DNA of 40,940 bases from Pseudomonadota bacterium (GTDB taxonomy: Bacteria; Cyanobacteriota; Vampirovibrionia; Obscuribacterales; Obscuribacteraceae), in contig JAJPJO010000204.1 in NCBI GenBank assembly GCA_021324135.1, forward strand, positions 1 through 40,940, written 5' to 3'. The position numbers and the translations under genes are program-made. Shown here piece by piece: positions 23,590 through 31,638 of the stretch (positions within the stretch are counted from its first letter, which is position 1; each line of letters opens with the position of its first letter). Below the pieces are notes generated by a model. It saw nothing but the letters and a program-made list of their open reading frames with translations, ran no database searches and was not told the DNA's origin.

Positions 23590-23901
23590 ATGACACTGCC
23601 AGTGCGACTAAAAGAATTAGCTGAAAATCGATATCAGCAGCCCGAGTTTCTCAAGACTTTATTCGAGCTGGCGGTCGAGGAGCAATGGTTCGATCTCCAG
23701 CACATGATTCAACATGACATGGCCAAAGCGATTATCGCGGACTATTCATACGAGCTCGGCAAAGATTACTTGAATCAAGAAATTTATTTCAATTGCTGGG
23801 AAGAAGTCATCGAAATCGGCTGGGATAAATTTTGTCGCCACACCGGGCTGTCGCGCGATCGAGTCAACAACCAGCTCCGCCAGCTCCGCGAAGCAATCTA
23901 G
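23590..23901 (+). CDS. Small protein of unknown function (103 aa)
   Basis: This is a 103-residue, mostly helical, slightly acidic cytoplasmic protein. There is no signal peptide or known motif. The C-terminal WDKFCRHTGLSRDRVNNQLRQLREAI could be a helix-turn-helix, which would make it a small DNA-binding regulator, but this is weak. The ATG at 23590 has no clear Shine-Dalgarno. It follows a structured non-coding gap with a hairpin and T-run and ends 15 bp from the convergent multicopper-oxidase-like gene. Ordinary codon use suggests it is a real gene. Confidence 0.65.
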   Translation: MTLPVRLKELAENRYQQPEFLKTLFELAVEEQWFDLQHMIQHDMAKAIIADYSYELGKDYLNQEIYFNCWEEVIEIGWDKFCRHTGLSRDRVNNQLRQLREAI

Positions 23902-23916
23902 GCGGAGCCGGGCAAC

Positions 23917-25029
23917 TTACGGCAAGACGGTATCGAGCGGGCGAGTCTTGGCCTCGGAATAGCGCACGACGCAGGCAATGCCTCCGGGAAATTTGCCCTT
24001 GTATGTGCACTGGTGAGCCAGATCTGAAGCCAGCGACCAGACGCCCGGGTTGTCGGCCAAAAATTCGACATCCAACCGATCGGCTGGCGCCAGGGTGATT
24101 GTGTCGCGGAAGACGTGCGGCTCGAGCCGATCTCCTCCATTGATGCCGACCACCTCCAGCTTATGACCGCTCAAATAAATCGGAATGCTCTCCTCGGAGG
24201 CATTGATCAGGCGCAGCCTGACTCGCTCGCCTTTGCGGAGTTCGATTGGCGCCGCCAGCGGTGCCGGCTTGCCGTTAATCAAAAAATCGGCCTCGGCCTG
24301 CTGCGAGCCCGGCAGATCGGTCCACGCCACAGCCGAGCTGGACTGAACGCCGGTCTTGCTGCTGGCGGGCGCATGACGCAGCTGTGAGAACATAAGCGTG
24401 TAATCCTTATCGAGCGGCCTGGACTGCAGCTTCGGCTCGACAATGATTGGACCATACAAGCCCAGCTGTTTTTGAGCCAGATGAATCACCTGAGGATGAT
24501 ACCAAAAGGTTCCCGGTTGAGCGGCTTGAAAGACGAATGCGTAAGTCTCACCAGGACCGATCAGTCCAGCGCCGGAGCGCGGCACCCCGCCTACGCTATG
24601 AGGGGCGGCCATGCCGTGCAGAGTCAAGCTGGTCGCTACCTTCATCTGGTTGTGGAGAACGATCTTGACCAGATCGCCCTCCACGACATGGATCATCGGG
24701 CCGGGCAGTTTGCCGTTGTAAGACAGGCAGTTAACTTTCACGCCGCTGTATGTTTCCCAGACGGATTCTCTGGCAAACAAGTGGAACTCTCTGGCTTCCT
24801 GTTGCTGAGCGCCTTCCCTCATGCGCTTCTCGAGCTGCTGCATGTCCTTCATTGATTGATCGATGGTCGATTTTACATCGCCCATTTCCTGCTTCATCTC
24901 ATGCAGCTCTTGTTTTTCTTTCATCTGCTCTTCGCCCAGATCGCCGGCCTCGTTAAGGTCGACGGCCAGAGCCGGGCCGGCAAGCAGCAGGGCAATCAAG
25001 CAAAGAAAAACCGCCAGTTTTTTCATCAT
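23917..25029 (-). CDS. Exported multicopper-oxidase-like protein with degenerate copper sites
   Basis: This 370-residue protein has a signal peptide (KKLAVFLCLIALLLAGPALA), a predicted coiled coil (about residues 30-80), then two cupredoxin-like domains. The family outline is clear: SYNGKLPGPMIHVVEGD, LTLHGM, TFWYHPQVIHLAQKQLGLYG and a C-terminal GKFPGGIACVVRY. Most copper ligands are changed, however. HWHG reads LTLHG, WYHSH reads WYHPQ, the HPxHLHGH segment reads IPIYLSGH, and the HCH of the type 1/type 3 site reads LASDLAH. It may therefore be a non-oxidase such as the copper-free SufI/FtsP type, or bind a different metal. Its ATG overlaps the stop of the upstream UspA gene (ATGA), so the two are translationally coupled. 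Confidence 0.82.
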   Translation of the reverse strand: MMKKLAVFLCLIALLLAGPALAVDLNEAGDLGEEQMKEKQELHEMKQEMGDVKSTIDQSMKDMQQLEKRMREGAQQQEAREFHLFARESVWETYSGVKVNCLSYNGKLPGPMIHVVEGDLVKIVLHNQMKVATSLTLHGMAAPHSVGGVPRSGAGLIGPGETYAFVFQAAQPGTFWYHPQVIHLAQKQLGLYGPIIVEPKLQSRPLDKDYTLMFSQLRHAPASSKTGVQSSSAVAWTDLPGSQQAEADFLINGKPAPLAAPIELRKGERVRLRLINASEESIPIYLSGHKLEVVGINGGDRLEPHVFRDTITLAPADRLDVEFLADNPGVWSLASDLAHQCTYKGKFPGGIACVVRYSEAKTRPLDTVLP

Positions 25030-25922
25030 TTCTTGCGCGGCGGTTTGACGATCGCCGTGGAGCAGCCGGCATGGGTGATGATCCGCTGAGCGACGCTGCC
25101 CATCAAAAGGTGCTCGACCAGGGAATGACCTTGCGCGCCGATGACAATGAGCTGGACATCGGATTGCTGGCTGAATCTAATGATCTCGGCGGCAGGCTCA
25201 CCGACGACCAGTCTTGGTTGGGCATCGCTTATGCCGAGGTCTTTCAGGACCTTGAGCGCCTCGGCGATGATCGTCTCCCCTTCCATTTCCATATTTTTCT
25301 CGACGGCAACCACGATCTCGGCGGGCGAGAGCATTTGCACCATAGCCGGTATTGATACCGCATATAGTACTGTCGCCTTGATCTTTCTCTCAGCCAGGCG
25401 AAACTGCTCGACTGCGGTTTTCATTGCGTGCAATGCCGTCTCGGTGCCATCCACGCCGAAGACCACGTGCCTTAATTGATTATGGGCAGGCGTGTCGCGC
25501 AAGAGTAGTACCGTCCCTGGTGCGAGCTTGAATACGCCGGCCGATGTTGATCCAAGAAAGAATTTTTCGACCACCGAGCGCTGCCCGGGCGAGACCACGG
25601 TCAAATCGGCGTGCTCGTCCCTGGCAATCGTGGCAATCATATGCTCGGGAGGGCCGGAGACGATCTCGCACGAAACACTGGCACCGTTTTTCTCGAGACT
25701 TGCCTTCATAGGAGCAAACATTTCATTGACTTTCTTGTCAATCTGATGGGTCCAGTCCTCGGGAAAGTCGGCCGTCGTCTCAATCAAGCGCTCATAGGAA
25801 GGCAATATCTCTTTCACGTATAGCAATGTAATGTTGTCGCCATTGATGGGAAGAAGCCACTGCAAATGGTCGATCAGATCCGGGTGGGGATGGGCAATGT
25901 CAACAGGTATCAAAACTTTCAT
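25026..25922 (-). CDS. Tandem universal stress protein (UspA family)
   Basis: This 298-residue cytoplasmic protein is made of two Usp domains (about residues 1-145 and 150-295). The second carries the complete nucleotide motif G-2x-G-9x-G-S (GAQGHSLVEHLLMGSVAQRI) and a VLYAV strand. The first has a degenerate version (SPGQRSVVEKFFLGSTSAG), so probably only the C-terminal domain binds ATP. Such tandem Usps respond to stress or starvation. The stop codon overlaps the start of the multicopper-oxidase-like gene, implying joint expression and perhaps a shared stress or redox role. No strong Shine-Dalgarno stands before ATG 25922. Confidence 0.92.
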   Translation of the reverse strand: MKVLIPVDIAHPHPDLIDHLQWLLPINGDNITLLYVKEILPSYERLIETTADFPEDWTHQIDKKVNEMFAPMKASLEKNGASVSCEIVSGPPEHMIATIARDEHADLTVVSPGQRSVVEKFFLGSTSAGVFKLAPGTVLLLRDTPAHNQLRHVVFGVDGTETALHAMKTAVEQFRLAERKIKATVLYAVSIPAMVQMLSPAEIVVAVEKNMEMEGETIIAEALKVLKDLGISDAQPRLVVGEPAAEIIRFSQQSDVQLIVIGAQGHSLVEHLLMGSVAQRIITHAGCSTAIVKPPRKK

Positions 25923-26072
25923 CTTTATTTTTCGCTTCTGCTCGGGTGCGCCTGCTTATTTTAGCGTGTGTGTTCTTAACGATTTTGCAAACAAGATTAA
26001 GGTTGATGCTGGCGCGTGTGAGAGACTTAGCGTAGATTTTCAAAGTGATCTGGAGAAACGGCAACAGAAGCC

Positions 26073-26564
26073 ATGCAAGGCAGGACCAATTTGAGCTCAA
26101 CCATTACTCAGTTCGAGACGTTTATAAATGAGTGGCGCTTCACACGCGGGCTCAGCCTCGATCTGCTCGGCGCCCTCAGCGAGACTGATTTGTCCTACTC
26201 TCCGGGATTCGGCATGGGACCGCTCTGGAAGCAGTTCCGTCATATAGGGCGCGTGCAGGAAGATTACGTTCTGGCTCTGACAACCGGAAAGGTGAGCTTC
26301 TCGACTACGGGCAAGAAGCGTTTCAAACAAGAAGGAGCCGATGGACTGAGGACTTATCTCAGCGTTTGCGACGAGGAGATGTTAAGGACCCTGAGTGAAA
26401 CGCCAGGGAGCTTCGAAATCGATTGGTTCGGTGAAAAGGTAAAGGTAAGCGAGCACATGTGGAGACTGGCTGCTCATGAAACGTTTCATCACGGTCAGTG
26501 GGTCATATACATGCATGGACTGGGCAAACCGTTTCCACCCAGTTGGTCGGCGTGGGGGTTTTAG
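26073..26564 (+). CDS. DinB-like metal-binding protein
   Basis: This 163-residue four-helix-bundle protein is of the DinB/YfiT type. The signs are FRHIGRVQEDYV in the second helix and HETFHHGQWVIYMHGL near the C-terminus, which together supply the usual His triad for a divalent metal. Members are often thiol-dependent S-transferases or of unknown function; none is specified here. ATG 26073 has only a weak purine stretch upstream. The gene is 26 bp before the likely purB start and reads in the same direction, so the two may be co-transcribed. Confidence 0.8.
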   Translation: MQGRTNLSSTITQFETFINEWRFTRGLSLDLLGALSETDLSYSPGFGMGPLWKQFRHIGRVQEDYVLALTTGKVSFSTTGKKRFKQEGADGLRTYLSVCDEEMLRTLSETPGSFEIDWFGEKVKVSEHMWRLAAHETFHHGQWVIYMHGLGKPFPPSWSAWGF

Positions 26565-26578
26565 AAAGAGCCGCAAGC

Positions 26579-26583
26579 GAGGT
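26579..26583 (+). promoter_or_regulatory. Shine-Dalgarno site that fixes the purB start
   Basis: GAGGT with a 7-nt spacer lies before GTG 26591. It supports a GTG start and rejects the longer frame beginning at 26498, which would overlap the DinB-like gene and add 31 residues unlike any PurB N-terminus. Confidence 0.7.
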
Positions 26584-26590
26584 CAAAAAG

Positions 26591-27886
26591 GTGATCGGAC
26601 GTTACACACGAGAAGAAATGGGCGCTATCTGGTCTGATGAAGCGCGCTTTAAGACATGGTTGATGGTCGAAATCGCCGTCGTGGAAGCGCAAGTGCAGAT
26701 GGGCTTGATTCCGCAAAACGCGCTCGACGAGATCAAGGCGAAGGCCAAGTTCGATGTCGAGCGCATCAAAGAGATTGAACTGGAAGTCAAACACGACGTC
26801 ATCGCATTTCTAACCAGCGTCAATGAAAACGTCGGCGATGCCGGGCGTTATATTCACAAGGGTATGACCAGCTCCGACGTGATCGACACGGCCCTGGCAT
26901 TGACCTTGATCAAGGCAGGGAAATTGATCGAGAAGGGCTTGCAACGCCTTCACGACGCTGTTTTGCTCCAGGCGCGCAAACACAAGCACACGATCACGGT
27001 AGGGCGCTCGCACGGCATTCATGCAGAGCCGACGACTTTCGGATTCAAGATGGCCGTCTGGCTCGAGGAAGTAAGGCGCCACCAGATACGGTTAGGCCAG
27101 GCGATCGAGATGATTTCGGTCGGCAAGTTCAGCGGCGCCGTCGGCACATTCTCAAACATCACTCCGGAGATTGAAGAAAGAGCTTGCCGCATTCTGGCCC
27201 TGCAACCGGCCAACATCTCCACTCAAATTATTCAAAGAGATCGGCATGCCCAGTTTGTTTTCACGCTGGCTCTGATCGGCTCGAGCCTGGACAAATTTGC
27301 CACAGAAATCAGACACTTGCAGCGCACTGACGTTCTGGAAGCGGAAGAACCGTTCACCATCGGGCAGAAGGGCAGCTCGGCGATGCCGCACAAGCGCAAC
27401 CCGGTCGGCTCGGAAAATATCTCGGGACTGGCCAGGATATTGCGCGGCAATTGCCTGGCGGCCATGGAAAATATTCCGCTCTGGCACGAGCGAGACATAA
27501 GCCACAGTTCGGTCGAGCGCGTCATTCTGCCGGACTCGTGCATTCTGATCGACTATATGCTCAATCGCTTCGCCGGTATCATCGAGGATCTGGTCGTTTA
27601 TCCCGAAAATATGAAACGCAACATGAATATCTTCGGCGGTGTAATCTATTCGCAAGCCGTTCTACTGAAGTTGGTGGAGAAAGGCTTGAGCCGAGAAGAT
27701 GCATATGCCGTCGTGCAATCAAACGCCATGCAGGCATGGAACAACAACGGCTCCAACTTCATGGACAATCTTCTCAAGGACGAACGGGTGCTTGGTAAAT
27801 TGAGCAAAGAGGAAGTGCGAGCTTGCTTCAATCCCGAAACCTATTTGAGCAATCTCGATGCTGTCTTTCAGAGGGTCGGCATTTAG
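26591..27886 (+). CDS. purB: Adenylosuccinate lyase
   Basis: This 431-residue cytoplasmic homotetramer catalyses two fumarate-releasing steps of purine synthesis (SAICAR to AICAR, adenylosuccinate to AMP). With a GTG start at 26591 the N-terminus reads (M)IGRYTREEMGAIWSDEARF, the classic PurB beginning, and the length equals that of Bacillus-type enzymes. Signature motifs are TSSDVIDTALAL, GRSHGIHAEPTTFG and the fumarase-superfamily loop GSSAMPHKRNPVGSE, whose Ser is catalytic, and KRNMNIFGGVI. The gene sits between the DinB-like gene (26 bp) and malQ (53 bp), all rightward. Confidence 0.97.
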   Translation: MIGRYTREEMGAIWSDEARFKTWLMVEIAVVEAQVQMGLIPQNALDEIKAKAKFDVERIKEIELEVKHDVIAFLTSVNENVGDAGRYIHKGMTSSDVIDTALALTLIKAGKLIEKGLQRLHDAVLLQARKHKHTITVGRSHGIHAEPTTFGFKMAVWLEEVRRHQIRLGQAIEMISVGKFSGAVGTFSNITPEIEERACRILALQPANISTQIIQRDRHAQFVFTLALIGSSLDKFATEIRHLQRTDVLEAEEPFTIGQKGSSAMPHKRNPVGSENISGLARILRGNCLAAMENIPLWHERDISHSSVERVILPDSCILIDYMLNRFAGIIEDLVVYPENMKRNMNIFGGVIYSQAVLLKLVEKGLSREDAYAVVQSNAMQAWNNNGSNFMDNLLKDERVLGKLSKEEVRACFNPETYLSNLDAVFQRVGI

Positions 27887-27928
27887 CATTTCGACGGCCG
27901 AGGAGACCTTGACGGCGCGCAGAATTTC

Positions 27929-27934
27929 AGGTGA
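27929..27934 (+). promoter_or_regulatory. Shine-Dalgarno site that fixes the malQ start
   Basis: AGGTGA with a 5-nt spacer precedes ATG 27940. This favours it over the in-frame GTG at 27931, which lies inside the ribosome site. Confidence 0.65.
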
Positions 27935-27939
27935 AGGCG

Positions 27940-29673
27940 ATGACGATCGATATCGACAAAAAATTAGCGGGTGTCTTGATTCCGGTTTTCGCGCTCAGGC
28001 GCGAGGGGGATCTGGGCATCGGCGACGTGCTCTGCATGAAGGAGGCGATCGATTTTTGCGCCCGAAACGGCATTGCCGTCCTGCAGACACTGCCGATTAA
28101 CGAGACCTCCGGAGACAACAGCCCTTACAATGCAATCAGCTCGGTCTCACTCGAGCCGAGCCTGCTGGCTATGACACCAAATATGGTGCCGGGGCTGGAG
28201 CCGGCTCATCTGGAAGAGGAAAGAAAAAGCAGGGCATCGGCATCGGATCGCTCCGCTCTCATCGATTATCCGACGGTAAAGAGCCTGAAATGGCGCCTGT
28301 TGAGGAAGGCGTTCGACTGCTTTCTGGCTCAAACGCCAGGGGAGCTGCACGCTGATTTTACTCGCTTCAAACAGCACCACAGCCGGTGGCTGGATACTTA
28401 TTCGCTCTTCCGGACGATCGTGGACAGGCATAACGGCAATTCTCGCTGGACCGACTGGCAGAGCGAGCTCCGCACCGTAGATGGTGCAAAATCCTGGCTG
28501 GCTCAACAGAGCGACCGCGCCGATCTCGAGAAGACTCGGGATTTCTGGTCTTACGTGCAATGGGTGGCCTACCGGCAATGGGCTGATGTGAAGAATCATG
28601 CCGATCGCAGCAACGTTCGTCTCATGGGTGATATCCCATTTGGTGTCAGCCGCTACAGCGCCGATGTCTGGGCCGATCAGGAGCTCTTCGATTTGAGCTG
28701 GTCTGGAGGAGCTCCACCCGAGCCGGTTTTCGCCTCCGATCTTTTTACGAAGAAATGGGGACAAAACTGGGGCATCCCGTTATACGACTGGAAGGTGCAC
28801 AGCCGGTTGAACTATCAATGGTGGAAACAGCGGGTCCTGGCAATGCTCGATCATTTCCACGATTATCGCATCGATCACGTTTTGGGCTTCTTTCGGGTTT
28901 ACTCATTCCCCTGGATACCGGAGCGAAACCAGGAGTTTCTGCCACTCAGTGAAGATCAAGCCGAGGAGCTTTGCGGCGGGCGCCTGCCGCAGTTTCTCCC
29001 CAGACCGGATGAGCCTGAGAAGAACGCCCAGAAAAACTGCCGGGAAGGCGCTGCCATTCTCAAGGTTTTGCGTGATACCGCCCCTGATTGCAACATCGTT
29101 GCCGAGGATCTCGGCCTGGTGGTTCCTGAATACCTCAGGCCGGCAATTCACGATCTCGGCATAGCCGGATTTGCCATCCCGATTTTCGAGCGCGTTGAGG
29201 AAACGCGAGAATTCAAGGCCATGAAAGACCTGCATCCCCTCTCGCTTGCCACTTATGCCACGCACGATCATCAGCCGATCCGGGCATACTACACGGGGCT
29301 GGTCGAGTGGTGGCACGGCGAGGATGGATCGAACGGCTGGCAGGAAGTGCAGCGCCTTATGCGGCTGCTCGGGCTGGACGACCAGAACCCGCCCCTTGAG
29401 TTCAGCGAAGATCTGCACGAGGCATTTATCAAGGCCTTGATGGAATCGCCGTGCTGGCTGGCGGTTTTCATGATTACCGATCTGCTCGCCACCACGCAAC
29501 GCTTCAACGAGCCGGGTTTGTCGGGCGGAGCCTGCTGGGCTGAGCGGCTGCAAATGGACTTAAGTCAATACGAGGCAGATTCGCAATTCGGACCGCGCAT
29601 CAGGCGCTTTAAGAAAGCGCTTCAAAACAGCAACCGCTCACCGGAGGGCAGCGCCGTATTATCAGGCGGTTGA
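27940..29673 (+). CDS. malQ: 4-alpha-glucanotransferase (amylomaltase, GH77)
   Basis: This 577-residue cytoplasmic enzyme would transfer alpha-1,4-glucan segments in maltodextrin or glycogen metabolism. GH77 marks are GVLIPVFALRREGDLGIGD at the N-terminus, QTLPINETSGDNSPYNAISS, VRLMGDIPFGVSRYSADVW with the nucleophile-loop region, DYRIDHVLGFFRVY (the Asp of RIDH is the usual nucleophile), NIVAEDLGLV (acid/base Glu) and TYATHDHQPIRAYY. Length is in the bacterial range (500-700). It follows purB by 53 bp and precedes an unknown gene by 97 bp. No other glycogen gene is in the window apart from the GH1 enzyme far upstream. Confidence 0.96.
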   Translation: MTIDIDKKLAGVLIPVFALRREGDLGIGDVLCMKEAIDFCARNGIAVLQTLPINETSGDNSPYNAISSVSLEPSLLAMTPNMVPGLEPAHLEEERKSRASASDRSALIDYPTVKSLKWRLLRKAFDCFLAQTPGELHADFTRFKQHHSRWLDTYSLFRTIVDRHNGNSRWTDWQSELRTVDGAKSWLAQQSDRADLEKTRDFWSYVQWVAYRQWADVKNHADRSNVRLMGDIPFGVSRYSADVWADQELFDLSWSGGAPPEPVFASDLFTKKWGQNWGIPLYDWKVHSRLNYQWWKQRVLAMLDHFHDYRIDHVLGFFRVYSFPWIPERNQEFLPLSEDQAEELCGGRLPQFLPRPDEPEKNAQKNCREGAAILKVLRDTAPDCNIVAEDLGLVVPEYLRPAIHDLGIAGFAIPIFERVEETREFKAMKDLHPLSLATYATHDHQPIRAYYTGLVEWWHGEDGSNGWQEVQRLMRLLGLDDQNPPLEFSEDLHEAFIKALMESPCWLAVFMITDLLATTQRFNEPGLSGGACWAERLQMDLSQYEADSQFGPRIRRFKKALQNSNRSPEGSAVLSGG

Positions 29674-29735
29674 GGTTTAAAAACTGCGCACCTTGTCATG
29701 ATAAACAAGTACATACACACCAGCCGAGAAAGTTT

Positions 29736-29744
29736 TGTTATAGT
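29736..29744 (+). promoter_or_regulatory. Possible extended -10 promoter before the 29771 gene
   Basis: TGTTATAGT at 29736-29744 fits an extended -10 (TGn plus TATAGT). No -35 box is evident. The site lies about 27 bp before ATG 29771, giving a short leader that includes AAGGTGG. Confidence 0.3.
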
Positions 29745-29770
29745 GCTGGTTAAATTTCATAAGGTGGCGC

Positions 29771-30727
29771 ATGCTTCCGGCATTTCTAATCAGGGCGGCA
29801 GTCGATTATTGCAGGCACAACGAGTCTTTGAAGGACTCGAATCCTTACTCACGTTGTGAAGAGTCTCTGGTGACCTGCCGGCGCCTTTTTCAGGAGAATA
29901 TCGGCAGAGTCGAGACATCGGTGCTGGAAGTGGCCCTGGTGACCGCTTACTGGGAGGAATTCTTCCACGCCGAAGATCCGCTTGCCGACGAGCGTGAGTG
30001 GCGAGAAGGGCTGGCCAAGCGCTCCTCCAATTATGATTCTTTCGAGCAATGGCAGGATTGGTTTAAAAAAAGCTACGCCCAGGTTTATCAGGACAACAAC
30101 ATCTGGACCAGTGTTTTGATGACGGCCTGGGCGCACACGCATCAGTACCAGCTCATGTACAACGATCGCGAATGGGATTTCAGACCATCGACATCGTATC
30201 TGCCGACATCGCAAATGTGGCGGCTGGAGCCGCATATCGGCACAGTCTCGCAAGTGCTTGCCGATTGTTGGCGCGATGAATTGCGCAATTATTCCGACAG
30301 CGGCTTCAAGGTGGAAGCGGAGTCACTGCATTATCTGGGGCGGATCGAGTGCCTCGGCTTCGACACTCACAAGCACGTGCTCTACTGGCCGGTGCGCGCC
30401 AACCGACCGGCCGAGGCTATCGATCTCGGTGAGATGGTCGCCGATGTAGTCGTGCCTGTCGGCGACAGCTGGTTCAGGCATCCGGACAATATCATTTTTG
30501 CGCACGAACATGTCGATGTCACAGCCCTGATCAATCGCGCCAAGTACGTGTTCGGCAGCAAGCGCCGCCTGATCGAACTGATCGTCGACAATGGTCCTAA
30601 AAAGGCGCGCCTGCAAGCTCAGGCGGAAGGCTGGCTGGTCGAGGAAGAGGAGGAGGGAGATGATGAGTCGGAAGTAGGCTCGAACCCCTCTCAGCCGTCG
30701 CCCACTTCACCGGCGCTTTCATCTTAG
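29771..30727 (+). CDS. Protein of unknown function (318 aa)
   Basis: This is a 318-residue, probably cytoplasmic protein without a signal peptide. It is rich in Trp and Tyr (ALVTAYWEEFFHAEDPL, EQWQDWFKKSYAQVYQDNN, NDREWDFRPSTSYLP). Helical in the first half, it appears more beta-like from about residue 180 (IECLGFDTHKHVLYWPVRAN, VVVPVGDSWFRHPDN) and ends in an acidic, Ser/Pro-rich tail. The repeated His residues (AHTHQYQ, IIFAHEHVDV) could bind metal but no known motif is complete. I do not recognise the family. AAGGTGG stands 3 nt before ATG 29771. Its TAG stop overlaps the convergent rsmG stop. Confidence 0.75.
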   Translation: MLPAFLIRAAVDYCRHNESLKDSNPYSRCEESLVTCRRLFQENIGRVETSVLEVALVTAYWEEFFHAEDPLADEREWREGLAKRSSNYDSFEQWQDWFKKSYAQVYQDNNIWTSVLMTAWAHTHQYQLMYNDREWDFRPSTSYLPTSQMWRLEPHIGTVSQVLADCWRDELRNYSDSGFKVEAESLHYLGRIECLGFDTHKHVLYWPVRANRPAEAIDLGEMVADVVVPVGDSWFRHPDNIIFAHEHVDVTALINRAKYVFGSKRRLIELIVDNGPKKARLQAQAEGWLVEEEEEGDDESEVGSNPSQPSPTSPALSS

Positions 30728-31479
30728 GCTCGACTTTTTTTCCAGTTTTTGACAATCGCCGACCAGGCGCGGGGATAGCGCTCGTCGCTGATGCCCACCT
30801 TCAAAATCGAAACGATGACATGCTGGCCGGATCCAGCCTGATAAGCCGGTTTGATAATTGTCGGCGCCGCGCCGCCCAGAGGCGCCAGGATGCTTTGCGT
30901 TTCTGAAAGCTCAGTATCTATCTGGGTCTTTGACTTCTGCCCCAGCAATAATCCGTTTTTCCTCAATAAAGGCAAGCCCAGCTCGACGACCATCCCGAGA
31001 TGCCCGAGCGCTCGCGCCGTCACGAAATCGAATTGAGCGCGCTTGCTCGTGTGCGCGATCACCTCAGCGCGCTCGCTGCTCACCTCGACGCGGTCATCCA
31101 GCCCGAGAGCCGAGATACACTCACTCAAGAAGCGCGCTTTTTTGCCGATCGACTCGACCAGAAGCACCCTGATATCAGGCAGGGCAACGGCCACAATCAA
31201 ACCGGGAAAGCCGGCACCGCTCCCCAGGTCTATGGCATGAGCAGTCTCGTATCCCGCCTGCGCTGCCATGACTTCGGCAACGGTCAAGCAATCGAGGACA
31301 TGGTGCTTGAGAACATAGCTGAAATCTGCGTTGGCCACCAGGTTTACATTCTGGTTGCGGGCGGCGAGCAGGTTCAGATAAGTTACGATCAGCTTGCGTT
31401 GCTCTCTTGACAATACGAGTGTCAGTGAACTGGAAGCCTCCTCCAGGGTTTTTTCTATCTCAACTTCGGGCGTGGGCAT
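30724..31479 (-). CDS. rsmG: 16S rRNA (guanine-527-N7)-methyltransferase
   Basis: This 251-residue SAM-dependent enzyme methylates G527 of 16S rRNA. Core motifs are LNLLAARNQNVNLVA near the N-terminus, HHVLDCLTVAEV, the SAM-binding AIDLGSGAGFPGLIVAVALP, VLLVESIGKKARFL and FVTARALG. The length is slightly above the usual 205-240 residues because of an N-terminal extension of about 20 residues. It is divergent from the large acidic-protein gene and its stop codon overlaps that of the unknown gene at 29771-30727 (TTAG, read on both strands). Neighbours such as the mnmG/parAB genes often found beside rsmG are not seen here. Confidence 0.95.
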   Translation of the reverse strand: MPTPEVEIEKTLEEASSSLTLVLSREQRKLIVTYLNLLAARNQNVNLVANADFSYVLKHHVLDCLTVAEVMAAQAGYETAHAIDLGSGAGFPGLIVAVALPDIRVLLVESIGKKARFLSECISALGLDDRVEVSSERAEVIAHTSKRAQFDFVTARALGHLGMVVELGLPLLRKNGLLLGQKSKTQIDTELSETQSILAPLGGAAPTIIKPAYQAGSGQHVIVSILKVGISDERYPRAWSAIVKNWKKSRA

Positions 31480-31572
31480 GGTTATTTCTCATTTTCCTCA
31501 GGTCATATCTTGCTCAAATCTATGTCTATTTACATTTGCTTTTAAAAAAAGGTGTTAATGTCGTCGAAATTA

Positions 31573-31592
31573 TGTCAATAAAATTGATGACA
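31573..31592. promoter_or_regulatory. Spaced inverted repeat TGTCA-N10-TGACA in the rsmG/acidic-protein gap
   Basis: TGTCA (31573-31577) and TGACA (31588-31592) are perfect arms, and TCAAT/ATTGA inside the same element form a second, nested pair. The site is 46 bp before ATG 31639 and could bind a dimeric regulator. A minus-strand TTGACA is part of the same sequence. No direct proof of function. Confidence 0.35.
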
Positions 31593-31638
31593 CGAGCGGT
31601 GTAGCGAATCAAGTTTCCAGCAGGACAGCGCAAAATCC

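Noticed and set aside
26498-26590. Longer purB start at 26498
   Set aside because: It overlaps the DinB-like gene and adds 31 residues absent from PurB. GTG 26591 has a good ribosome site and gives the family N-terminus.
29674-29735. Terminator after malQ
   Set aside because: CTTGT-N8-ACAAG (about 29693-29710) is short and is not followed by a T-run.
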